Below are positions 45,257 to 56,929 of a DNA stretch of 64,000 bases, one piece after another. The DNA lies in NCBI GenBank assembly GCA_036346275.1, contig CM070721.1, positions 7,142,452 through 7,206,451 on the forward strand, written 5' to 3'. The stretch's first letter is position 1. Each line of letters opens with the position of its first letter. The notes under the pieces were generated by a model. That model saw nothing but the letters and a program-made list of their open reading frames with translations. It did no database searches and was not told where the DNA came from. The stretch is from Otatea glauca. Taxonomy: Eukaryota > Streptophyta > Magnoliopsida > Poales > Poaceae. The translations under genes were made by a program, and so were the position numbers.

Positions 45257-45495
45257 AGAGATTTGAGTTCATCGAGCCTATCAATCATCAACTTTAGCTT
45301 GCAAACCTTCAAAGCATTTACAAGCCTTCAAAATCGTTGCTACTTAGCCAAGCTTGGTAAACCTATACTTCCTAAAATTACAATGGAGATTTGCTGAAGC
45401 CTTATATTCTAATTCCAATGCAGGAGAAGGATGATATGTCCTTCACAGATAGCGATTTGGGGTGTGACTTCTTCCCACTTGGTGCCTGTATATGA

Positions 45496-46071
45496 GAGCT
45501 ATTATTTATAGATTAGTCCTCTACAGACGAGCAGATTGTATAGTACATTATTTAGGTCATTCGTCAGTAAAGCTACCTAATATGCTAGCTAGGGATAATG
45601 GCTTATAATCTGTACTTTCTTTCTCTTGTAGAGTGGCTATGGAAGTGATTATGGTTAGATCAAGACAAGAAGCAAATATAATCAAACTTCTGCATATTTT
45701 GTTTTCCGGCGACATATTCGCAAAGACAATGGAGCTCTAAGCAAGCATTGTTGTGCCAGCGACATGATATTCTCTATTGTATGTTTCACTCACAAATGTA
45801 TCAAACTGAAATTCTAGAAACTCAGCATGACATAAATATTTCTGAAAATTCGACATGACAAAAATAAATCAAAAGTTTATCTGGTTACACCCCAGTTTGC
45901 AACAACACCAAAGTTCAGCTGCTCCTAAAGTTAAATGCTCTAGTTGGATTATAAATCCTAATAGATAACTAACTGCAGATAATGACCTGATATATGTGAT
46001 TATCATCATCCTACTCACTGAAAACACCTACTTCTTCAGTTCTATTCATGCGATGGAGGAAATGTATAGCA
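45496..46071. other. Spacer between convergent ORR22-like and HK-C pseudogenes
   Basis: AT-rich, probably the 3' UTRs of both genes. A TTGTAG|AGTGGCTATGG junction near 45632 resembles a splice acceptor but leads only to a very short frame. No gene seen. Confidence 0.45.
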
Positions 46072-49000
46072 TCAATTCTTCTCTTTGCAGACATGGTAAA
46101 CAGCTTCTACTATTCTTTTCCTTTCTATTGGCTTTGTCAGATGGAGATCCATCCCAGCATGAATAGCCTCTTGTAGATCCTCCACCATGGCATGAGCAGT
46201 CAATGCGACGATTGGTGTGTGAATTTCGTAGCGGCTTTCTTCCTCCCAAATGTGCTTCGTCGCTTAATAGCCATCCATCAAGGGCATCTAAAACATAGAA
46301 GAAATACTAGCAATGTCAAACCATCTTCATACCAAGCCTTGTGCATAGTGCAAAAGAAAGTTGCCATACAAAGAGTAGTTGCTCGGTGGTGAACAATGAA
46401 ATATTTGATCGGTGAAATTATAAGCGAAACCTTGCGAAAAGAAAAAAAGAAATAAAAACATAGCAATAAATATAAATGAGAGCTTCAAGGTTGTATTTGT
46501 ACTAAAATTCTAGTTGAAACAAACATGGCAATCCATGAAGATAACATCATAGGCGAGGTACAACTTTATTGTACTCTGAAACACATGCTTGCTCAAGATC
46601 ATCTTTGAACATATATCACCTTTGATCCATCAATTGCTACTTGAGCGATTGCTCCTAGTTGGTTGACATCTTCCTCTGGATAGTTTGCGACACCAAAGTG
46701 TCTTCAACCAGCAAAACACACATCCCCGCCAAAGGCTTATCACCTTCGACTTTTGGTTCCTGAGCCAAGCATGTAACTTCAGCTGCTGCAGTAGTCCCTT
46801 ACAAATCGTTCATACCAATCTCTGACAAATCTTGCTGACTAGTCCCGAAATTGTCGAGACTAACTTGAGATGATTGTTGTGTAGGAGACATGGAGGTCCC
46901 TCAAGATTCTTAGAAAAGCGAGTATAATCGAGACTCGTGCATCGGCTTTCGCAGGACAAGATCGCATCTCATCTCCGTGAACCTTTCGAAATATTCAGAA
47001 GAGGTCTTCAAATCAACTAAGCAGACAACTTTGCATGGAACTTGATGCATGATTTTGACGAAGCTGGCCACCTCTATGCAAATGTCATCTAATTTTGCAT
47101 CGAACACATCAATGATAACAAGCAGACCAAATGGATGATGCCATCCAAAGTTGCCTCCTAAGCTACTGCTGCGCCCCATTGCCATTGGCAAAACTTGGCT
47201 AACCATCTCTTTGGAGATGAAACACGATCTGTCTTTATGCATGTCGATGCGGTGATGATGTCTCGAACAAGAAATACTAGTAGGATGCACCTTCTCCAAA
47301 TTAGAAGTGATGAGCTCGACTTGTGAGATTAACCAAACTTTCATCCCAATATTCTCCATCCATGTCTGCAAGATTCTTCTCGTTTCATCCCCATGAACAA
47401 ACAGGAGAGAATGGCCACCCTTAAAGCAGTTGGCTTCTTTGAACACCGAGGCTCGGACATCGGAATCACTCATTGTTGCTATCCCTTCTTCTATACCTTC
47501 AACTTGCTGCCTTTCACTAATCTTCAGAAAAACATGAACCCGAAGCATGTTCTAGTTTCTCCTGGTTCGTTGTCTTTACTACTGATCTCCCCACCCATCA
47601 GGCGAATCTATGAACAACAAATAATAGCCAAAATTAAGCAACACTTTACAAAGAGAAAACAAAGAAGCATCATGAACACTTGAGGGATTTAACACTAACG
47701 AAAATAGATAACTCACAAAAGATTGGACGATTCCAAGCCCCAAACCAGTGCCTCCATGTCCTTCTTTTACTTGAACATAGTTTTCAAAGACACTCCCTCT
47801 TCTCCTTGGCGATCCCTATGCGGTATCAACCACCTCAAAGTAAAACTCAACGAGTTGGGATCATTCTGCATAGGATTAGAAGAGTGCTGCTCGATCAATC
47901 TTTCCTTGCTCCAAACAAACATCCGAAGAAACCCGTCGTTGCGCCTTCGACAAGCGAATCCCAAAGGAACGCTAATGGAGCTCATGCGATCAGCCTGTTA
48001 GCCCAAAGCCCGGTGAACAACGTGCCCTTAATGTGTGAACTTCATGACGTTGCCAAGTAGGTTGTCGAGGATTTGCTTGAATCTCTTGCTATATCCCCTA
48101 TAACTGTGCCACATTTCAAGACAGAGAAATCATAGGGATCCCAGACCATTTCTATTCTATTGTTGATACCCACAACATTGACCATGTCCATAGATTCCTC
48201 CAAGACATCGGCCATGTTGAACTCAACTTCCTCAAGCTGCATCTTCCCTGACTCGACCTTGCTTGTGTGTAGTATCGAGTTCAGTACATCTGCAAAAGTA
48301 ACACCACATTCATGAACATATATTTTCATCTTTCTAGATTCAACATATAATTTTCAAAGTAGTTTTATGTTGAAAACAAAAAACTACATGGATCGCAAGG
48401 GTAGATGTTCCAATCTATTCTATCAAAGATATATGCTATATATTGTGGACATTGCAAACTCTTCATACCTGATTTTATCAAGAAATTTATAACAAATGTC
48501 AGCAAAAAAAATAAAATTATAATATTTTTTGACAATAAACCTACTTGTATGGTTTTGTTGTGGTCCATCTTGATACTACGTCTGTATATGTAAAATGGTC
48601 AATGTTAAACTTGATTAACTACATGCATCACACATGTATACTACGTACTTATAGAGATATAAGTATATGCAAATTCCAGACTAACCAAAGAGCTTCTTGG
48701 TGCAGACGTCCATCTGGTTGAGGTTGTCTATGACGTTAGGGTTCGATTGGGCCTCCGGTCGATACACCTCGATGTGGTCGGCGATGGCGGCCAGCACTGA
48801 CCGCATGTCGTGTCTGGCGCTGGCGAAGGCATTGCTCTTGTTCGTGCTCTTGCGCTTCGCCTGCCGAAGCGCCTCCTTCTGCCTGACGAGGTCGGCGTTC
48901 AGCACCGCCTCCCGTGCCACAGTGCCCGCACAATGAAGAAGCACGACGCCACCACCACCACCACTAAGGAGCACACAAAGGTGATCACGGTAACGCCCAC

Positions 49001-50785
49001 CTGCCGGAACATGTTTGCCTCGTGGATGTTTCGAAGCACCAGTTGAAATCCCTGGGCAATCAAAGCGGAAGAAGTAGGCGCGTGCATGTCACAATCAAGG
49101 CAGATATGTTGCATGCATGTGCTGGTAAAAAATTTCCAAGCATGCATGCGTGAGTGCTACTTTTTGTGAAAAGAAATATGAAGAAGAAATGCATTAAGGA
49201 AAGGTAAACAAGTGTCAATACAATTAAGGATCGGATATCTGGTATCTCACGGACCACTCCCTAGCTACTATACTTATAAGCATGGATTTTATGTAAATAA
49301 ATATTGAGAATGGTTAAATGGCACTTGAGTTTTTTTTAACGTGAACACTCAATTTTTTTCTTCTTATTATATATTGTTTTGCGATCCACATTATGATTTA
49401 TCATTTTGACTTTGTGATTCATGTTTTTGTCTACTGTGTTCCTTGTAGTTTGTTTTGTGCCCTCTTTTTACAAATCGTCACATTATCTTTTACATAATTT
49501 AATTTGTGTAAAATTAGTATATAATTGATGTTAAAAAGGTCATGTGGAAAGAATAATGTTTTCTACAAATCATTTTTTAATAATTTAATTTGTGTAAAAC
49601 TAGTATATAATTGATGCAAAAAGGCTACAGCACAAAATAATGTTTCTCATCCAATACCTAAAAATTTGAGTACACTTTGATAAAATAGTACTCAAATAGG
49701 AGAAGTGGAGACAAATTGATTTCATCCATTTAGATCAAGATCTGAAGGCTTAAAATTTAATTGTGCTTTTTTGGAAGAAAACACAGGAACCCCCCTACAC
49801 ACACGCTTAATATTATATACATGAACACAGCTAACACACAGTAGTAGCATCTAAACTCCCCTCCCGACTCACGTCGGACCGTAAAACACACAGTAACGCT
49901 TTGACTCACGTGCTATCACGTATTATAGGAAAATTACGTGTTGTACTTCCACACTAAACCATGTGTGCCTTATACTCTCTAATGAAAATTACTACACTTT
50001 TTTCCCTAGCCCCCACAAAACACGTACGTCGTCGTGACTCACGACTTAACCTTCTCTTCTCAAAAGGCACATACTCCTGTCCCTAAAAAAGATCGACAAC
50101 CAGTTACAGATCAAGGATTTCGTTACATTTCATGTCGAACTCTAAGAGGCTAACGTACTAAAACCAAATATATGATATACTACTACGTTGTGCGAGACAA
50201 AACTATTTGTGCTATATGCTGTTAATATTCTTCGCTATATAATATGGAAGCCTACCTTCTAGAAATTTGGGCTTAAATTCTCTCCTGTCGACGTCTTCCT
50301 CCATTGTTGCCCTAGTTTGGACGTGTGTGCGCTCAACACTCCATGTCACGGAGAAGAGAATCGTTTGCATGCCTTAGCTTCCATTTTTTAAGAGGCCCTT
50401 AGCTCCAGATTATAGCAAAATTAACGGTCAATGATATTTATTAGAAAGATCTCTAAAATACTTGCCGCGTTAATACACTGGTGTCATTGCTTAGCTTAAT
50501 TTGTGGAATATTTGTATGAGATTTGTAAAGGGAGAAATGCGAGGATTCATAACGAAAAGGAATTAAGCAAGCAATTAATGTAATGCATACACGATGCGTG
50601 CGTATGTGTATGTATGGCTTCCACGTACAGTTTACTCGGAGACGTTAAAGCTGGTGCACGCAACTTTGTAATTGTTGGTCTGGCACCATGAAGCTCGAGC
50701 TTGGGTGCGTCAATGGCGAGCGCGGTGCATTTCACCTTCGAGAACGAACCCATCTTCTCCATTTGCATCGCCACGTCAGCGATGA
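46072..50785 (-). pseudogene. HK2: HK-C: hybrid histidine kinase with complete 3' end, broken
   Basis: Exons on the minus strand: partial sensor about 50785-50629; transmembrane/His box 49051-48686; HATPase 48289-47717; receiver 47607-46525; last exon 46287-46072, ending AVYHVCKEKN and TGA. It is the only copy showing the natural 3' end: acceptor TTTTAG at 46288, then MPLMDGY. Kept: SARHDMRS (His box), the Trp and Gln codons that are stops in HK-A/HK-B, VESGKMQLEEVEF, FMDCH with the phosphoacceptor Asp, and the conserved receiver Lys (DLHLTKPIERK). Defects: 5' exons absent (cut at the inverted junction), a deletion and frameshift in the TM region near 48940, frameshifts in the N-box and G1 regions (47810-48060), TAA at 46801-46799, frameshifts at 46550-46700, and TAA for Glu right after MDGY (about 46264). 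Confidence 0.85.
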
Positions 50786-50802
50786 ACCCATCTTCGTATT
50801 GA

Positions 50803-53800
50803 ACCAAGCGACAACGTGGCGCGCAAATGGAGATGAGTTCGTTCTCAAGGTGAAATGCCTCGCTTCGCCATTGGCGTTCCTAAGCTCAAGCTTCACGGTG
50901 CGAGACCGACAATTACAAAGTTGCGTGCACCATCTTGGCGTCTCGAAAAAAGCTGATGCGTGTGCAAGCCATACATACACGTACACACGCATCGTGCATG
51001 CATTGCATTAATTGCTTGCTTAATTCCTTTTGTTATGAATCCCGCATTTCTTCCTTACAAATCTCATACAAATATTCTACAAATTAAGCTAAGAAATGAC
51101 ACAGATGTATTAAGCGACAAGTATCTCACATATCTTTTAATAAATATCATATCGTTAATTTTTCCATAACGTTAATTTTGCCATAATCAGAGCTAAGGGC
51201 CTCTTAAAATGGAAGCTAAGGCATGCAACGATTCTCTTCTCCGTGACATGGAGTCTTGAGCACACGCGTCTAAACTAGGGCGAGGAAGACGTTGTCGGCG
51301 GGGGCGAATATAAGCCCGACCCCTAGATGGTAGGCTTCCATATATGTAGCGTGAGAATATTAACAGTATATAGTACAAATAGTTTTAAGCAACACAACGT
51401 AGCGATATATATATTTAGTTTTAGGATGTTAGTCTCTTAGAGTTCGACATGAAATGTGGTGAAATCCTTGATCCATCACTGATTGTCGATCTTTTTCAAG
51501 AACGGGAATATGTGCTATCTGAGAAGAGGAGGTTAAATCGTGAGTCACGACGTCGTACGTGTTTTGTGGAGGCAGGGAAAAAAAGGGTTTAGTATTTTTC
51601 ATTGGAGAGAGTAAAGCACACAAGGTTTAGTGTGGAAGTACAACATGTAATTTTTCCATGAAACGTGATAGCACGTCAGTCGTCAAAGCGTTACCGTGTG
51701 TTTTATCATCCAACGCGAGTCAAGAGGGGAGCTTTAGATGCTACTGCAATATGTTAGCTGTGTTGATGTATATAATATTTAAGGTTGTGTAGGGAGACTC
51801 CGGTGTTTTCTTGCAAAAAAGCACAATTAAATTTTAAGCCTTCACTTTGATCTAAATGGATGAAATCAATTTGTCTCCACTTCTCCTATTTGAGTACTAT
51901 TTTATCAAGGTGCTCAAATTTTTTAAGTATTAGATGAGAAACATTTTTTTAAGTATTGCCTTTTTGAATCAATTATATACTAGTTTTACACAAATTAAAT
52001 TATATAAAACTGATTTGTAAAAATATTATTCTTTTCCACATGACATTTTTTAACATCAAATATATACTAATTTTACACAAATTAAATTATGTAAAAGATA
52101 ATGTGATGATTTGTAAAAAAAGAGGGCACAAAACAAACTACAAGGAACACAGCACACAAAAATAGGAATCATAAAGTCAGAATGATAAATCGTAATGTGG
52201 ATCACAAAACAATATATAATAAGCAAAAAAAATGAGTGCTCACGTTAAAAAAATACTCAAGTGCCATTTAACCATTCCCAATATTTAGTCACATAAAAGC
52301 CATGCTTATAAGTATAGTAGCTAGGGAGTGGTCCGTGAAATACCAGACATCCGATCCTTAATTGTATTGACTCTTGTTTACCTCTCCTAAATGCATTTCT
52401 TCTTCATATTTTCTTTCACAAAAGTAGCACTCACACATGCATGCACGAAAATTTCGCACCAAAGACATGCATGCAACATATATCTATGCCTTGATTCTCG
52501 ACTTGCACGCGCCTGCTTCTTCCGCTTTGATTGCTCATGGATCCTGCTGGTGCTTCGAAATAGCCACAAGGCAGACATGTTCCAGCAGGTGGGGTTACCG
52601 TGACCACCTTTGTGTGCTACTTAGTGGTGGTGGCGCTGGCATCATACTTCTTCATGGCGGGGGCGCTGCGGCGGGCGACGGCCCGGGAGGCGGTGCTGAA
52701 TGCCGACCTCATCTGGCAGAAGGAGGCGCTCCGACAGGTGGAGCGCAAAAGCATGAACAAGTGCAACGCCTTCGCCAGCACCAGCCACGACATACGGTTG
52801 GTGCTGGCCTCCATCGCCGGCCTCATCGAGGTGTCCCGACCGGAGGCTCAGGTGAACCCCAATGTCATGGAGAACCTCAACCAGATGGACGTCTTCACCA
52901 AGAAGCTCTTTGGTTAGTCTGAAATTTTCATATACGTATATCTCTATACGCACGTAGTATACATGCGTGATGCATATAGTTAATCATGTTAAACTTTGAC
53001 CCCTTACATATACAAATGTATTATTAAGATGAACCACAACAAAACCATACAAGTAAGTTTATTGTCAAAAAATATTACAATTTCATTTTTTGCTGACATT
53101 TGTCATAATTTTTTTGATAAAATTATGTATGAAGAGATTGCAATGTTCACAATATATAGCATATATCTTTGATAGAATAGATTGGAACATCTAGCCTTGC
53201 GATACATGTAGTTTTCTGTTTTTACAATAAAACTACTTAGGAAATTATATGTTGAACCTAGGAAGATAAAAATATATGTTCATGGATGTGGTGTTACTTT
53301 TGTAGATATACTGAACTCGATACTAGACACAAGCAAGGCCGAGTCATGGAAGATGAAGCTTGAGGAAGTTGAGTTCAACATGGTCCATGTCTTGGAGGAA
53401 TCTGTGGACATAGTCAATGTCGTGGGTGTCAATAATGGAATAGAAGTGGTTTGGGATCCCCGTGATTTCTCTGTCCTGAAATGTGGGAATGTCATAGGGG
53501 ACAGCAAGAGATTCAAGCAAATCCTCGACAACCTACTTGGCAACGCCTTGAAGTTCACACATGAAGGGCACATTGTTCTCCGGGCTTGGGCAAATAGGCC
53601 GATCGCAAGGAGCTCCATTAGCGTTACTTCCGGATTCGCTTGTCGAAGGCGCAGCGGCGGTTTCTTTAGATGTTTGTTTGGAGCAAGGAAAGATTGCACC
53701 AAGCAGAACTCTTTCAATCCTATGCAGAATGATCTCAACTCGGTTGAGTTCTACTTTGAGGTGGTTGATACTAGCATAGGGATCGCCAAGGAGAAGAGGG

Positions 53801-54396
53801 AGTCTGTCTTTGAAAACTATATTCAAGTAAAATAAGGACATGGAGGCACCGGTTTGGGAATTGGAATCATTCAATCTTTGTGTTATCTATTTTTTGTGTG
53901 TTAAACCTGTCAAATGTCCACGATGCTTCTTTGTTTTCCCTTTGTAAATTGTTGCTTACTTTTGGCTATTATTTGTTGTTCATAGGTTCGCCTGATGGGT
54001 GAAGCGAGATCAAGAGAAAGACAAAAACCAGGAGAAACTGGAACATGCTTTGGGTTCAATATTTTTCTAAACATAAGTGAAAGGCAACAAGTTGAAGATA
54101 TAGAAGAAGGGACAGCAACAATGAGTGATTCCGACGTCCGAAACTCGGTATTCAAAAAAGCCAACTTCTTAAAGGATGGGCATTGTCTCGTGTTTGTTCA
54201 TAGGGATGAAACCGTAAGAATCTTGGAGACATGGATGGAGAATATTGGGATGAAATTTGGTTGATCTCACAAGTCGAGCTCATCGCTTCTAGTTTGGAGA
54301 AGGTGCATTCTACTAGTATTTCTTGAGGGCATCATCACTGGCGTCGATTGCGATAACCTACAGATCGTGTTTCACTCCAAAGAGATGGTTAGCCAA
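50803..54396 (+). pseudogene. HK2: HK-D: hybrid histidine kinase, 5' and middle part, cut by CACTA
   Basis: Plus-strand exons: partial sensor 50803 to about 50957 (donor GTACGT degraded); transmembrane/His box 52539-52912 with FASTSHDIRLVLASIAGLIE; HATPase 53306 to about 53878 with ILDNLLGNALKFTHEGH and VVDTSIGIAKEKRES (Gly to Ser in the G1 box); next exon 53986-54396. Defects: acceptor AG lost before 52539 (GCTCAT), a one-base deletion near 52597, TAA for Glu at 53833-53835 just before the G2 box, the donor after the HATPase exon changed from GTGAGT to GTGTTA, and a frameshift near 54260. At 54396 (after GTTAGCCAA) the exon is broken by the CACTA element; the coding sequence resumes after the gap at 63483. 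Confidence 0.85.
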
Positions 54397-54810
54397 CACT
54401 ACAAGAATCGAGGAAAAATTAGTGGGCCAAAACCACGAATTTGTTAAAACTCACAATTTAACTTAAATTGTGAGCAAACCGTCGAATTTAGTTCACGAAT
54501 TTAACTCGACGAAATTAATTAATTAAATTCGTGGGTACTCACAATTTAAGTTAAATTCGTGGTACCCACGATTTAAGTTAAATTCGTGAGTTTCTACTAA
54601 GCCCACGAATTTAATTGGGTTTCGAAGTTAAATTTGTGGGTTTAAAAACCCACGAATTTAATCGATTAAATTGGTGAGTTGAAAAAACCATTTATTTAAT
54701 CGATTAAATTAGTGAAGTGAAAAAACCCTGAATTTAATCGATTAAATTAAGTGGGTTTTAAACCCACGATTTAATCGATTAAATTCGTGAGTTTTTTCAA
54801 CCACAATTTA
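54397..54810. repeat. CACTA terminal and subterminal repeats
   Basis: After the terminus, CACGAATTTAA-type motifs recur about every 30-45 bp in both orientations. From 54655 the perfect palindrome AATTTAATCGATTAAATT, or a close variant, appears four times (about 54656, 54692, 54731, 54769). Such subterminal motifs are the usual binding sites for the second CACTA protein (established for En/Spm TnpA); this particular motif is inferred. Confidence 0.75.
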
Positions 54811-56929
54811 ACTGTCATTTTTACAAGAAAAAATGTATATATATCCAAATGATTTATATATATATATGTATCGCACTCAATACATATATGTATATATATC
54901 CAAATGTATGTATTTTTATATATATATGTATCGCACTCAATACATATAACATCTAAAGAAGAAAAGAAAAGGCAAAAGAAAATTGAAACTAAAAATTGCT
55001 AAGTTTAAGAATAAATAAGATCATCTATTTTGTTCAAATCGATCGTAAATCAGTAACACAAAGACAAACTCCACAATGAAGTTGAAGCGAGCGAATAATT
55101 AACAAGCGAGACACCAAACCTATTACCGGTACTAAAATCTGAAACCAACCTTTTAACTCTTCAAAACCGGCTTAAAACTAAGTCTCGAAATGTACAAAAT
55201 TTGGCATGACCTCTCTTGTAAATAGGACATCCACTCAGCAGACAAAAAAACATTTGCAGTTATAATATATATATCAATCTCTCAAACCAGAAGGAGACAT
55301 TCTAGCAGATCCTTAGATAATCCAATCACACATCCAACGGCAATTTGTAAACTACGCAATGACGTACAACACATTACAACCACAATAGATACAATCCACA
55401 GTCCATTAAAATAAGTCCATCACAATAAGTCGATCACAACGTATCCATCACAACAAGTTATAAAATACAACGCTTATACACCAATCGAGCTCACAATGGA
55501 ATTCATGCCTCGGGGTTGTTGGAGTTGTGGCGCTACCACCACCGTCGGCGCTGTTGAAGATGTCTTCTATGATGTAAATCGTTAGAGCGTCTTTGAGGGC
55601 GTGACCTAGAAACACGCAAGTTCAAGATTAACTTAGGTTGTGCTACAAGTAACATTATCTTTGATTCACATGAATGTCAATATGAGAATATCAATAGTAC
55701 TATTCAACCAAGACACAATATGAGAATATCAATATGACAGTCAAGCTAAACAAGAATAGGTATTATATATAAGAACTACACGTCACGAGCTAGTCAAGAT
55801 ATCTGCAATAATCATATGAACATCAATCTCATATTCAATGAAGTATCAAAGTAATACTCTAGTATTAACATAAGGCCAAGATTACAACTACAATTATTTA
55901 ATTCAACTTCCAAAGACCCCAATTGCATCACCGAGTATTCAAAAGATAACAAGCAGTGAAAATAGTTCAAAGAAGCAATAAGAGTTTTGGTAGTCATTTT
56001 AAGAGTTCAATATACGAAGTACAAATATAAAGCATTCTACAAGGATAAACAATCAGATTGTACATGGGCAAACAACATTCTACAAGGATGCCATATAAAG
56101 CATTTAAAACATAAGTTCACAATTGAACAAGTTGTCTTAAGATAACTTTTCAATTCCAAGAAGTCAGCACAATATAAGGTTCGAAATCAAAAATTATTGA
56201 CAGAAAGAAAAAATCAAATAGCACGTAATGGGTTCATAATTTGGTAAACCATCACTTATCTACATGAGCACAGCAATGAACTTTCATAAGCACACAAGTT
56301 AACCTTTCCAAGTATGAACATTGAGATGATTTGTGCAAGGTTTAAGAAAGAGTTGCCTAAATATCCTAAAATCGACTCGGTTGTGCATTTCAACAAAAAT
56401 TATCACTTTTACAATGATTACTAAGATTGATATATACTAAAAGAATGAACTAGATTTCCTACGAGTATATGTCCATCCGCGCACACGTAATCTCATATTC
56501 AATGAAGCATATGTAATCTCATATTCAAAGAATGAACTAAAGTTCCTCGGAAGCATATGTTTCTAAATTTGAGCAAGAGAAAGGAAGGGATGGGGCGGGT
56601 AGCTCACCAAGTAATCAAACTCCACAACAAAGTTCAAGCTAACGAAAAATTAACAAATGAGACACCAAACCTACTACCTCTACTAAAAGACCTGAAACCA
56701 ACCTTTCAACTCTTTCAAACCGCTTAAAACTAAGTCATTGAAATGTACAAAATTTCGGCATGACCTCTCTAGTAAATAGGACATCCACTCGTGCAGACAA
56801 AGAAACATTTGCGGTTATAATATATATACCAATCTCTCAAACCGAGAAGGAGACATTCTAGCGAGATCCTTAGATAATCAATCACACATCCAAAGCGGCA
56901 ATTTGTACAAGAATTGACAAACTTAGCTC
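54811..56929. other. CACTA noncoding left part with a 290-bp internal duplication
   Basis: AT-rich. 55066-55350 and 56617-56910 are diverged direct copies (both run from AAACTCCACAA to CAATTTGTA), about 1.55 kb apart. A TATATATATGTATCGCACTCAATACATAT repeat occurs near 54850 and 54925. No gene seen in this stretch. Confidence 0.7.

Larger units (their letters stand above)
43816..45495 (+). pseudogene. ORR22: Type-B response regulator (ORR22-like), first and last exons only
   Basis: First exon, 43816 to about 43948: MLSGAMRMEDRKGLMGRERD then FPVGMRVLTVNDDLMCLKV, the start of a receiver domain. Here the conserved acidic triad reads N-D-D instead of D-D-D. Homology stops abruptly at MKTL. The last exon is 45424-45495, after a TCCAATGCAG acceptor, and codes for EKDDMSF and LGCDFFPLGACI followed by TGA. 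Both ends match my memory of rice ORR22, a type-B regulator with receiver, GARP/Myb DNA-binding and activation regions that controls cytokinin-responsive genes. Everything between, including the phosphoacceptor Asp and the DNA-binding domain, is gone and replaced by LTR-like, GC-rich and CT-rich DNA. It faces HK-C convergently, 577 bp between stop codons. A pseudogene, unless the middle exons lie elsewhere. Confidence 0.75.
46072..54396. repeat. Large head-to-head inverted repeat (HK-C/HK-D), centre near 50790
   Basis: Sequence right of about 50803 is the inverted, diverged copy of sequence left of about 50785: sensor exon piece, long intron (with the same AATTTAATTTGTGTAAAA motifs and upstream microsatellite DNA), transmembrane exon, HATPase exon and start of the receiver exon. 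Arms are at least 3.6 kb before CACTA interrupts the right arm and about 4.7 kb if 63483-64000 is counted. The spacer is under 25 bp. Confidence 0.88.
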
